DNA from: Cryptomeria japonica
Taxonomy: Eukaryota; Streptophyta; Pinopsida; Cupressales; Cupressaceae
NCBI RefSeq assembly: GCF_030272615.1
Contig: NC_081405.1
Coordinates: forward strand, 316,687,541 to 316,751,540
Length of the DNA: 64,000 nt
Reading direction: 5' to 3'
Shown: positions 12,034 to 22,206 of the stretch, piece by piece
Position numbering within the stretch: position 1 is the first letter of the stretch
Layout: the number at the start of each line of letters is the position of its first letter
The notes under the pieces: model-generated
Told to the model about the DNA's origin: nothing
Seen by the model: the letters and a program-made list of their open reading frames with translations, nothing else
Database searches by the model: none
Translations under genes and position numbers: made by a program

Positions 12034-12730
12034 TCAATTTGTTTCTTCAGACATTTATGTTCATGATGACCAAGTCTTTTAAAATAGGCACATTAGACCT
12101 TCTCCTTCTTAGGCTTGTCGCCCTTGGAAGATTGGGTCCCATTAGTTTCTTTTAAAGCAAGTGATGTTTGATCCTTCTTCTCCTTGCTATTCTTCTATTT
12201 CTTATCCTTACTATTGTTATTACTACTTTGTCCTTTTTGTTCTTTTGTGCCTTGGTTGGTAGCCAGAGCATGTGACTTAGAGGACTTAAGAGTGCCCATC
12301 TAAATTAGCTTATCCTATTCCCAAGTGAGAGACATAGAAAAATCATCTAGAGATGGCATGGTAAATTGTGTACCAAGTGCACCCTTCGTAGCATAGAAGG
12401 TAGAAACAAACACAGAATATTCTGAATTTAGCTTAGAGAGAATACTAAGAATCAATTGTTCATCTTTCTTTTCAATTCCACATTGTTTTAACAGCAGCCT
12501 TAGTGATTACAATTTAGTGAAGAAATCCTGGATTGTGTTGAAATTGCTTGGACTTAAACTAATTAGTTCATTTTCCAACATATGACCCCTCATTGAATCT
12601 TGTGTGCCAAATAATGTTTCTAACTTTTTCTAGATTTCATTTGGTGGATTTTAAGACTCAATGTGAAAGAGCAAGTCAAGAGAAATAGACAAACACAATG
12701 TTCCATATGCCTCTTCACATTTGTTAAAAC
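12034..12730 (-). pseudogene. gag: Copia B gag (UBN2-type) with degenerate zinc knuckle
   Basis: Gag packages element RNA. Minus-strand reading gives the UBN2-type core: LENELISLSPSNFNTIQ, DFFTKL, QCGIEKKDEQLILSILSKL, SVFVSTFYATKGALG, MPSLDDFSMSLTWE. The zinc knuckle near 12060-12100 reads CAYFKRLGHHEHKC, with the second Cys replaced by Phe. A Ser/Lys-rich spacer links it to the protease. Stops at the expected Gln and Trp positions (after WE, after DKLI, after IES, after NEI) are one base change from sense. No long ORF survives. Confidence 0.82.
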
Positions 12731-13280
12731 TATGTAATCCTATGTAATCCAGCTTTCCTTAAGTAGATTGTCATGCAAAAACTAAAAGATACCCAAATGG
12801 TCTCTTTGTGCTGCGAACAAAACCCAAAAGGTGTTTTTCTTTTTGATGTATTAAAGATGTAGATCCAGTGTAAATATAATGACTTTAGATACAAAAAAAT
12901 GATCCCAGCAACCAAAAAATGACATGCAAAGGCTGAATCAGCTACCAAAGTCAAGAGAAGGAATGCTGGAACCTACAATATTGATTGAAAACACCAAATA
13001 TGCAAGATGGTTGTAAGATTTAATCTTGAAACCCCAGTTTTGTAACTGTGTATGACGATCTCTGATTTCAATGAAATGAAAGCCAGATTTGACATTCTCA
13101 AGCCTCCTCGACGTGTTGGAACAGCCACAGATGCTTCCAGTATAACCAAAAATGTTGCAATCATCCAGATGTCATAAAACACATGTGCAAACCCCAATGA
13201 AAAACTATAATAAGATTTATTAGCCCCTTCCCCGAATCTCTTAAATATGGAGACTAAAATCCACTCTTGCACATAGAATA
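12731..13280 (-). other. Copia B 5' leader and gag start region
   Basis: Between the primer site and the recognisable gag core. An open frame runs from the ATG that overlaps the primer site (13293) to 12973, but its sequence does not resemble gag and it is likely fortuitous; a second frame lies at 12730-12954. The true gag start is not clear. Confidence 0.5.
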
Positions 13281-13292
13281 GCTCTGATACCA
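13281..13292 (-). other. Copia B primer-binding site (initiator tRNA-Met)
   Basis: gctctgatacca on the plus strand is TGGTATCAGAGC on the element strand, touching the end of the 5' LTR with no spacer. Confidence 0.92.
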
Positions 13293-13742
13293 TAATAAAA
13301 TCTGAAAAGATTATAAACCCAGAAAACTAGTGCAAATGAATAGATATCTAAACTATGAATGCAAATGATACGAAATCAAAGTAGCAACACAGAGTTAGTC
13401 TCCAAGAGAGTAATGCAAATACTAGAAGCAAAATAGAATTAAGATGATGCAAAATCAAGAGATGCCAAATACAAGCTAGGTAGCATGCTTTTATAGACTA
13501 GGGAGAGAGAAGAGGTGGCAATATCGACCAATCAAGAGAAACCATCTCTTGGACTAAAGATAGCAAGTATCTTCCCAAGATAGAAAATGGATGCACACAT
13601 GTAGGAAGGTGACACCTCATAACCACTCACCTAATTAAGCATGATTTATTAACCTAAGCGAGATTAAAAGAAGTATAGAAAAAACCTAGGAATATAGGGA
13701 AAAAATAAATAACCCACTAGGAAATAAAAAACTACACTAACA
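13293..13742 (-). repeat. Copia B 5' LTR
   Basis: 450 bases ending in ctaaca on the plus strand, just before the second aatcc TSD copy. Very similar to 8180-8600 apart from the ~28-base difference and scattered substitutions. Confidence 0.92.
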
Positions 13743-13747
13743 AATCC

Positions 13748-13883
13748 TTCTTATTTTTCCCATCTGGTGTTTATTTGTAAGAAATCTTTCCCTTCCTTGA
13801 ATCTGGGGTTTAAAAAAAAATTATTGCACTCTCTTCTTGTGTTTTAGCTTATCCCTTTCGAGGTTTCTTGGCAGGGCATTATA
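13748..13883 (+). repeat. LARD1 3' LTR, second part
   Basis: Continues the LTR interrupted at 8179: cttatttttcccatctggtg through the family-conserved end 'ggcagggcattata'. The last trinucleotide is ATA instead of ACA. The TSD gctag follows at 13884-13888. Confidence 0.9.
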
Positions 13884-14197
13884 GCTAGCCTTCTTCTAGT
13901 CATCACACCTTTATTTTTATCTCCAATAATATTATTTTCAGAATGATTCAATCGTACATACCTTAGAGTCTTCTGAATATTCTGATTTTTAGGTTCCTAC
14001 ACCTCTCCACCGGCAGCATCCTCATCCAGATTTATTGTCTCTACTGGATCATTCTACTTTAATTCTTCAGTCTTAATAGGAGTTATAACAACATGTTGAG
14101 CATCATCATATCCATAGGATCTGATCTCTTTCCTATAATCTTCATCAACCTTCACATTTTCACTTTCCACTATCCTCCACAATCTCTTGTAGTACTA

Positions 14198-14990
14198 CTA
14201 GTAGGATTTTATTTTTGTTGAATATCCCAAGAAAATTCCTTCATCACTTCTAGCATCAAACTTTCCCATATCGTTATCTCTCTTGATATAACACTTGCTT
14301 CCAGAAATTCTGAAATTTCTCATAGTTGGAACATGACCAAACCATAGCTCATAAGGAGTCTTATCGGTATCACATTTTATATGGACTCGGTTTAATGTGA
14401 TAATAGTAGTGCTAACAGATTCTCTCCAATAGATCTTCAAAACATTCCCTTCAATCAACATAGTCCTTGCAGCATCCAAGATAGTTTTGTTATTTCTTTC
14501 AACAACTGCATTCTACTGATGGTTCTAGATGTAGATAATTGTGTTCTAATCCCATGCTTTTCACAGAATGAATCAAACTCACCCGAACATAATTCTCCTC
14601 CTTTGTTAGATCTTAGACATTTTAGCTTCAGTCTTGACTCAGTCTCAACCTTTGCTTTGAATATCTTGAATTTGTCTAATGCTTTTGATTTCTCCTTCAA
14701 AAAGACAACCCACATCATGCTGGAATAATCATCAATTAGTAGCATAAAGTATCTATCATCCTGCACACTTCTAACATTTGTAGGTCCACATAGGTCAGTA
14801 TGCACAAGATCTAGCAATCCATTAAATGTATACTTCTTTCTCTTGAAATAAATTCTTGTTTACTAACCCAATTGGCATTCTCTACATATTGGATTATCGA
14901 GCTTAACAATTTTAGGCAGATCTTTAACAACTTGTGTAGAACAAGTCTTAATCATTGAATCAAAATTAACATGACACATTCTCCTATGTC
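14198..14990 (-). pseudogene. pol: Copia A integrase with pre-integrase region
   Basis: Integrase of the older copia element. The pre-integrase finger (about 14850-14990) shows HRRMCHVNFD and NPICRECQLG. The core begins with LVHTDLCGP (first Asp), continues LIDDYSSMMWVVFLKEKSKA, then LRSNKGGEL, where Asn replaces the second catalytic Asp. The C-terminal part has YWRESVSTTIITLNRVH, TPYELWFGHVPTMRNFR and KFDARSDEGIFLGYS. Two frames (14455-14817 and 14198-14479) are needed, so there is at least one frameshift near 14470. Between 13889 and 14198 the acidic IN-RT linker is present, ending in a Met-Thr-Arg-Arg-Arg stretch at the LARD1 insertion point. Confidence 0.87.
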
Positions 14991-15375
14991 ACAACCAACT
15001 TTCATCAATCTGAGCAATCAAACAACATTTCTCGCCAGCATTCAAATGAAAGATATTACCTTTAGTCTTAGTTTGAGATCCAATCTCTATACCAAAGGCA
15101 TTTAGGATCTTACATTTTTCATTGTTGAAATGTAAATCATAACCTTTGTCAACCATTTTTCCAACACTTAAAAGATTATGCTTCAAACCTTCAACATACA
15201 AGACATCTTCAGTGTTATACTTACCATAAAAAGAAATAGAACCTATACCATGTATCACACAGGCTTTGTCATCTCCAAATCTTAGTATTCCACCATCATA
15301 CCTTTCCATACTCACAAAATTTATTTTATTACTTGTTATATGATGTGAACAACCCATTCCTCTTTCTCTTCAACT
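14989..15375 (-). pseudogene. pol: Copia A aspartic protease
   Basis: Begins around GCSHHITSNKINF (the Gly-Cys-Ser-His-His context of the copia protease active site), then GGILRFGDDKACVIHGIGSI, EDVLYVEGLKHNLLSVGKM and GNIFHLNAGEK. This is the same family layout as the protease at 63509-63880, so copia A and copia D are related. A frame change just upstream of the active site separates it from gag. Confidence 0.85.
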
Positions 15376-15432
15376 TTAGCAGCTAACGATTTCTCCTCAA
15401 TAGTACAGCTTGTGGAATCAACAGGTACCAGT

Positions 15433-16145
15433 CTATCTTCTATAATAGCAATTGATAAACTCAATTTCATCTCCTTCTGATTCTTCATATGTAACACCTT
15501 CACCAACAACATAATAATAGTTCTTCTGATGCTTATACTTCTGGTTAGACTTGTAGGGTTTATCATACTTCTCATGCTTATCAAATTTTTTATTCCTATC
15601 ATATTTAGCCATTCTCTCTAGGCATCTAGAAGCAAAATTTCCTATCTTACTACAAGAGAAATATTTCAGAGGCAATTTTCCATCATACTTACCAACTCTC
15701 TTAGGTAATCTTCGAGCAACCAATGCTTCAACCTCATCCAATTCGCTTTCTTTATCTTCCATCTCTCTTCTTTATCTTTCATATTTGGATATTATGCACT
15801 CTTCAGGATCATAATTTTTCTTTCTGGCTACAGATGCTCTAAAATATGTCTCTGACTTTCCATATGATTCACCAAACTCTCTCTACTAAATGCAGCAATC
15901 TTCGCAACCAACATATCTCTTGTTATAGTAGTCACACTCCGGATCTGATCAATAGAAGCTACCTTGTGTTTCTAAGTAGGAGGAAAAGATTTCAGCAACT
16001 TAGCAACAATTTCATCTTCTTCAAGGGTTCCACTGACAAATCTAATACCAAGGACAAGTTCATTCACCTTAGCCATAAAAGAGTGTATGTTTTCATCTTC
16101 TCCCATCTTTAGCATCTCATACATTCCTTTCAAACTCTGTAGCTT
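15433..16145 (-). pseudogene. gag: Copia A gag, C-terminal half
   Basis: The gag core is readable on the minus strand from about 16140: LKGMYEMLKMGEDENIHSF, VSGTLEEDEIVAKLLKSFPP, SVTTITRDMLVAKIAAF. It is followed by a Lys/Tyr-rich linker and a zinc-knuckle remnant near 15640-15670 (YFSCSKIGNFASRC) whose first Cys is Tyr and whose His is Asn. The N-terminal half of gag, the leader and the primer site are missing: coding resemblance stops at about 16145 and LTR-like sequence begins. A deletion joined mid-gag to the LTR. Confidence 0.8.
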
Positions 16146-16149
16146 ATAA

Positions 16150-17420
16150 AATTAATCATAAATATAAATCTAATAAACTGCAACAACAACATAGACAAGC
16201 AAATTGAAAGAACAACACACAACACCAAGATTTTGAAGTGGAAAACCCAGTTAAGAGAAAAACCATGGTGGGAATATACCCATAGTAAGATGATAATCTA
16301 TAGTAGTATGTGTAAATATTATAATGGGGAATGCACATGCATTCAAGAACACTTCCTGGAGATCACTTCTCAAAAGATAATAACACAAAAGGCTACAACC
16401 CTCAAGGAAGTCTCATTGACATACAACAAGATTCAAACAACAATCCAGAAGAAATGAACTACAATAATAGCATCTACAAATGCCTAATAAAAGTTTTGAT
16501 TAAGCACAATTACCTGCTCAGCAACACAAATCTTTGCTCAATCACAATACTAAAATATGTATTTTCTTGTTCGCACATACACCACTCTCATATAATGCTG
16601 ACACAAAATTGACACCAAAATTACATGAATATGACACCTATTTATACAATTCATCAACCTTAACAACAAGGTCGGCTAAATCCTCAACTCACAATTACAA
16701 AATTACATCACACTATACAAAGATTGACCACCAGACTAATATAATGATATGCATGACATAACATAGACCTAAATCAAATTTCCAAATGCTCATCACCACC
16801 GGAAATTATGCAAAGATCAACCACAACATGCTACACCACTAGAAAAACCTCATAAATGAAATACATCACCGAATCATCAAAATCACTAGAAACTCGCATA
16901 CTAATCAATACAGATCATCAAAAAAAAAGGGAAATAATTAGGGAACACCAGAAAGTACATTAGAATCAGTAGTAACAGTTGCACCAACACCACTTATCAA
17001 ATCTTCATCGATCAACATCTGAAACTCAAGAATACTCAAATAGAAACAATAATCATGAAGAAAGATAACTTGCAGGGAAACAAATCATGAACCATTTGAA
17101 ATGAAGATACACAGGACCATCCCAATAAAGCTCCCAAAGAATTGGCTCAAGATCTGATCACACCGAAATATACTAAAGGAAATACTGAACTCTGCAAAGC
17201 ACTAATCAGAAAACCAAAATGGAAACCGAATCATATGATATGATCAATTAAGCTTTGTGTATCACTAAAGCCAATATAGAAAGATGTAATAACACTAGAT
17301 ATACTCCATACACCAAACCATGATCACAATAAACCAATCTGCAATCATCAGAGAAATAAATCACAGGAATATGTTGACATCAATGACAACAACATATCCT
17401 AGCAGCAACAATGTCCAACA
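16150..17420 (-). repeat. Copia A 5' LTR, truncated at its inner end
   Basis: On the minus strand it starts TGTTGGACATTGTTGC (17420) and has the same layout as the LTRs of element C and solo LTR S2: an early 'ttgtcattgatgtcaaca', and later a hairpin-like gtggaaaaccc...aaaaacca block at 16238-16265. The inner end and primer site are lost by the gag fusion. The ORFs at 16156-16761 overlap on both strands and are not genes. The partner LTR is not in the window. Confidence 0.7.
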
Positions 17421-17790
17421 AAAATGCCCTCATTGAAGTAGTGCCCTTTAGTAGCATTCCAATCATACATGTCCCATTAGACCCTTATTTGATCTAACTC
17501 TCACCCTTGAATCTCCCACCTCCAACGACTTACTAATTAAATTGTCGCTAAAGTCAACTACTTCACCACCTATTACGACAAGGCACTCCAATCTAGAATA
17601 TTCGATGTATCATGAACATAAAATATCAACATAAAATAATAAAACACATGACTTGGATGCAAGAAAAGCTAGGTAACAAAGTTAGAGGACATGATACTCT
17701 AACTCTACACTCTAAAAGCTCAAATGGACCCACAAATTGTACTACAAGCTTAGAGCCCTTTCTAGTTTAATGTACATATAAATATTTTTA
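17421..17790 (-). pseudogene. pol: Ty3/gypsy integrase C-terminal scrap
   Basis: Minus-strand reading over 17500-17780 gives pieces of the gypsy integrase tail: GSKLVVQFVGPFELL, then LTLLPSFSCIQ in the same frame, then after a one-base shift HVFYYFMLIFYVHDTS and NILDW. These match the conserved order KL-x-FxGPF, LP-x-HxVFHVSxLRxY, HVxD of gypsy elements. Several stops and a frameshift. It ends where copia A begins, so copia A probably inserted into this older gypsy copy. The upstream part beyond 17790 is not recognisable. Confidence 0.5.
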
Positions 17791-20700
17791 TATGGATATA
17801 CTTCATCTTCTAATATGAAGATATCATTTAGTTTTTCTTCTTCAATAATGCGTATTTGGTTGTAAGAAAAATATCTATCCATCGAGAAGTATATCTCAAT
17901 TCTTGCTATTTCTTTGAGAATGGAGTCTATGAATGGGATTGGAAATAGATCCTTAATAATAACTAAATATGAGATATGAAGGCACTAAAGGAATTTGGTG
18001 AATATAAAATTGTACCCATACTCCTTTGAGGCACTTGCAAATCCATGTGAAGACATCCTTACATTCAGAGAAATATTTGAATAGTGCAATACATAGCATT
18101 GCAAAGTTCTCATTATAGAAGAGATTCAACGGATGCATGTTAGATGCATGAGATACATGCTTGGATATTGAAAATAGATGGTCAAATGCATGGGAATGAG
18201 TGTAAATAGAGAGGCATAGAAAATTGGAGGGTAAACCTTACTTTGCACACAAGTGTTTCATTTTTAAATATCATTGTATAAATTCATTCCTTTAAAATGC
18301 TTCATGTAAAACTATATGGTAATTAGCATGGGTATGTAAATCTCACCATTATATTTATTCATCATTTTGAGCTATATGTGAATCCTAGAATTGAATTTTG
18401 TTTTAAACTATATTAGGTTTAATTACTTATTATTTTAGTTCAACATAAATAATGGACCCCAATATATTAGATTCTACAAAATAAAGAAAGGTATACAATA
18501 AGTAGTATTTTTCATATAAGTGAAAAAAAAGACACTTGCGAGCTGAATTTTCTATTAATGATCATGTGAAAGGGAATAATAATATGGTTAAATATATTCT
18601 CTCTTTGTGGAAATAGGTGTTGTAGTCCCCCACCTATTGCATTTGTCATAGGATGACATGGTATTTCAAAGATTATCATGCCATGTCACCAATATTTATC
18701 TAGACATGATAATGAGTCTATATGTAGAAACTTGTAAATAATTTAAATATCGACAAATATGTGAATAAATTATTGGATATGCCCCCTTTAATAGGTTTCA
18801 TCTATAACATGCAAGGAATTGGAAAAGATAGAAAAATAGTACATGAAATCCAAATGCAAGTATGTGAACTATGTAAAACAAATGAGTATTGTGAATGTAC
18901 CATGCAATAATTATATAAATTATATTAAATAATAAGGCATGGAAAACACATAAGATAGAAATAGTAACATAAGTTTCACCCTAATATATGAAAGTCAAAA
19001 TGATGATACAACCCTAAATAGATAGATAATACCTATATAAGTAGATAAGACATTAGGATAGACCGATATTAACTTTCAATGACATATATTAATAGCACTA
19101 AAACATTATATTAATATATATGACATATATTAACTGTGGTGATACTAACGTGATTTCCTACATATGAAAGAGCTTCTTGGTGCCCTTGTTGTGCTCACAC
19201 CCTTTATTTATTTATTTATGGGAAAGATGTTGGAATGTGCTAACAAGTGAGGTTGTGACGGGGGGCGAGATGTAAAGATGCGTTCAAATATCTTAAGGTA
19301 GAAAATGATAATGGAAGATAGCTACACCCAACCTATCTAGTCAGGTCTAGTAGTTATCACTAAACTAAATAGATTAACTATGTTTAACCTCTATATAGTA
19401 GATAGGACCTCTTGGACAATTGTGTAAGATGGACTAAGTTCCATGATTCAATAGAAATGTTTTTCAATTTTGTTGTAAACAATGAAATAATGAATACATA
19501 GGCTGGGTGTAGACTATAATAGGTTATATATTTTATTTATATGAAATAAGAAGTGTTTTTCAATTTTGTTGTGAACGATGAAATAATGAACACATAGGTT
19601 GGATGTAGACTATAATATATTATATATTTTATTTATATGAAATAAGAGACAAGAAACATATAGGAATTTTTTTCCTATTAATGGACTACATAATCAAAAT
19701 GAAAAGAGGAAATAGTAATGAAAATATAATGACCAAGAAGTGATCTATTACTCAAGGCATTGCATATGTTCACTTCAATTTCATCTACTTAATTTCTCAT
19801 CAATATACTACTCAAGCTTAAATACAACTCAAACAAGAATCATCATATTAAATATTATTAGGTCAAATCTTTGTTAAGGTTTTTGAATGAAAGATATACT
19901 TATAGTAGAAAATGTTTCAAATAAAATTTCAAAAATACTAAAATGTTGGAAATAGGAGGCTTAGCATAGAAACGTAAACTAAGATCTTAATCAATCACTA
20001 CATCAATTTATTTCATTAAGGGGAATAATTATTAAGATCCAACTTTAGTTCCAAAAGAGAGTGGGATGTTGTATATGATTATCCTCATTTTTTTGTGTTT
20101 TTTCTATGTGATTACATGTAATAAATAGGTTAAATGCTAGAAAATTGACAATATTTAGCACAAACATCTAGGAACATAAAAGTATAAATGTTAAAAATAG
20201 ACATAGAAAGGAACCTAATGTTGAAATCTAAGCTTGAAAATGCGAGACCGATGTGTTAGGTGCCTTATTCCTTTCACGTGTCTTACAAAATAAGAATTTG
20301 GATTCTAGATCATAATTCTCCTCAAATCATGATCTTTGAAATTTAGCTAAAGTGTATCAGATTGTTGTTCTTATTGACATTGTCCATGAGGTTTTGTATG
20401 TTATGAATATATAACTATGTGTCTTAGTCCACCCTATGCAACTCTACAAATTTCAAAAATAAAACTTGTAACCTACACATAGAAAAGAGGGAAAAACATT
20501 TGGTCCATTGTATAAGGGCTTGCCTAAGTTAAACTTTGGGTAGGAATTAACCTCCACTACAACAATGATAATTACAAAATAGAGTGTGTGCCTTATAGGG
20601 TAGAGGATAAGTTTGAAGAGAAATGTCGAATTAAAATAATATTACCTCTGACTTGATACCGGTGGTGATGCAATGCTCTTTGGATAAGGCCTTCAAGGGT

Positions 20701-21170
20701 TGATGTAATAGCACAACATGATATGAAATAAGTGGCTTAATCATAAAAGCACACTTGCATGTAGATTGCTATGGCTTGTTTCTCCATAATATTTACATCT
20801 AAAGATACTTGCTTTAATACTTTCTCTCAAAATGATCTCTATAATATTTTCTCAATTATGACTAAATAGAAATATTTAGAAGAAGGATCAAGCACCCTAC
20901 TCACACTAAGAAACTCCAAGAGCTAGTAAACAGGTGAGTAGCTTATAATTATGTAGTCTCCATATTTCTTTAAAAATTTCTCAAGGGATTATATAGAACA
21001 TAGTGGTGATCGTTATGGGGATTTTTAAACAAAGTACCATTTAAGTCTCGTAAATTGTGAGGAATGAAAACCAAATATATGGGTTATGAACATTTAGGTG
21101 CACTATCTAGATAATTACCAAAAGTAGGGTATTCAAAGATTAATTTTATGAATTTAGATGAATTCTAACA
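17791..21170. other. AT-rich unassigned DNA
   Basis: 3.4 kb with no protein-like frame (the only ORF, 17953-18138 minus, has no recognisable feature). Contains a 96-base tandem duplication (19460-19648). The last ~950 bases may be an LTR on the plus strand, see the primer-like site at 21172. Otherwise I see nothing to annotate. Confidence 0.5.
19460..19648. repeat. 96-base tandem duplication
   Basis: Two copies starting tttttcaattttgttgt at 19460 and 19556, each running through 'acataggctgggtgtagac' (aggttggatgtagac in copy 2) to 'atgaaataag'. The copies differ at only a few bases, so the duplication is fairly recent compared with its surroundings. Confidence 0.85.
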
Positions 21171-21171
21171 G

Positions 21172-21186
21172 TGGGTATCAAAACCT
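21172..21186 (+). other. Possible decayed tRNA-Met primer site of a plus-strand LTR element
   Basis: tgggtatcaaaacct directly follows 'attctaaca', an LTR-like CA end. It resembles TGGTATCAGAGCCT with one inserted G and a G-to-A change. If real, an LTR ends at 21170 and an element interior begins here. I could not find a matching LTR start or second LTR. Confidence 0.25.
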
Positions 21187-21978
21187 AATAGGCACCAAAT
21201 CACTCATATCTAAGGTATATCTCCCAGCATCTACTTTAGTATGTAAATAATTGAAGTCAAGTTTAATTACTATATGAGGATTTCACCTAAGGCAAACCGC
21301 TATCCACAACCCCTTTTCCTTGCTTTATATTTGTAGGGAGTTGATTGCGAAGACATGGTTGAAGATTCTGATAGAGTTGATGATAACAAATAGGTTTTGA
21401 TTTCAACTGAGTGAAAAGTAGAGGACTATGGCAACCTACCATCCTAGTCTTGAGGAGTTTGCCTTAGTTTTTAATATTGAATCCACTGCATCTCCTTGAT
21501 TTACAAAAGACCCCACTTGCATGTCTTAGAGATATAGGACCAAGATGACCTAGCATCTAGGTCCCTACAATTTAGCCTAAACTTTAAGGAATATATTATG
21601 ATCTTATCCTTTTTCTCAAATTCCTTTATTTGGCTCTATTTTCTATTTGTAGTAGTCTATTATTACTATTTCACTTCAATTATCCATCTTTTCACCCTAA
21701 CTTCACAATATACGTCCAATCTAAGCTAGAAAATGGGATATAAACAGTACAAGTGTATCTAATAAATATTTTACCTATTTTCCTATTTGAATATCACATC
21801 TAAAACTTTGGTGACCTATTTTAGGTCTTATGTATTGCAGATAAAAGGTACACAAAATTCTTTTTCAAGATTCTATCTTTATTAACTAAAAATGTATGTC
21901 ATACAAATATCTTATTTTCAAAAAATGCATTTATTTTAATCAAAAGATATACATGAAAACATTTGCATGAAACACATT

Positions 21979-21984
21979 TTTATT
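21979..21984 (-). promoter_or_regulatory. AATAAA poly(A) signal downstream of candidate exon
   Basis: tttatt on the plus strand (AATAAA on the minus), about 140 bases past the stop codon of the candidate terminal exon at 22126-22206. The distance suits a plant 3' UTR. Alone, such a hexamer is common in AT-rich DNA. Confidence 0.3.
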
Positions 21985-22125
21985 CGTAAAGATCAATTGT
22001 ACATATGATCCCACACAAGCTGTAGGAATAGCTGAGAAACAAATCACACTAATCATGGAAATATAAACACAAGAGGAATAAAAGAATGTATAGAGAAACG
22101 AAAGAAATAACCCATCATTTCCTGA

Positions 22126-22206
22126 TTAGGTTGATGAGTTTTGAAGAAGAATCTTCTGATCAGCTTTATTGATCCAAGCATCTTGTTGTCCAGCCCATGT
22201 GTTGAC
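22126..22206 (-). CDS. Candidate terminal exon of a host gene (partial)
   Basis: On the minus strand a strong plant-like 3' splice site (tatctctctatttcag) is followed by an open stretch of 26 codons, VNTWAGQQDAWINKADQKI and LLQNSST, then TAA. A T-rich 3' UTR and AATAAA follow. The amino acid mix (Trp, Gln, Asp, Lys) is unlike a chance AT-rich frame. I do not recognise the family. No upstream exon could be assigned between 22207 and 23934, and the nested elements beyond would then sit in an intron, which is usual for large plant genomes. It may equally be a captured or chance fragment. Confidence 0.3.
   Translation of the reverse strand, partial: VNTWAGQQDAWINKADQKILLQNSST

Larger units (their letters stand above)
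8180..13742 (-). mobile_element. Copia B: nearly full-length Ty1/copia retrotransposon
   Basis: A 5563-base element with TG...CA ends, LTRs of 421 (8180-8600) and 450 bases (13293-13742), tRNA-Met primer site, polypurine tract and TSD aatcc. In minus-strand order it has gag, aspartic protease, integrase, reverse transcriptase and RNase H, the Ty1/copia order. From protease to RNase H (about 11900 to 8730) every conserved block lies in the same reading frame, so the copy is broken by stop codons and not by frameshifts. Most stops sit where the family has Gln (CAG), Arg (CGA) or Trp (TGG), that is one C-to-T or G-to-A step away. Integration into the LARD1 LTR makes it younger than LARD1. Confidence 0.95.
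1707..13883 (+). mobile_element. LARD1: non-coding LTR retrotransposon derivative, itself interrupted by copia B
   Basis: Two long direct repeats (1707-3168, and 6853-8179 plus 13748-13883, 1462 and 1463 bases) bound a 3684-base interior with no gag or pol. Ends are TG...CA on the left LTR and TG...TA on the right. A primer site for initiator tRNA-Met follows the first LTR after two bases, a polypurine tract precedes the second, and the TSD is gctag. Known LARDs (large retrotransposon derivatives) have this plan: long LTRs around a conserved non-coding core, mobilised by proteins from another element. The LTRs differ by roughly 5 percent in the first 120 bases (my count by eye). Related to LARD2 at 28498-41123 and solo LTR S1. 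Its 3' LTR was later split by copia B. Confidence 0.88.

Noticed and set aside
16156-16761. Four overlapping frames next to copia A gag
   Set aside because: They lie in the copia A LTR, overlap on both strands and have no features.
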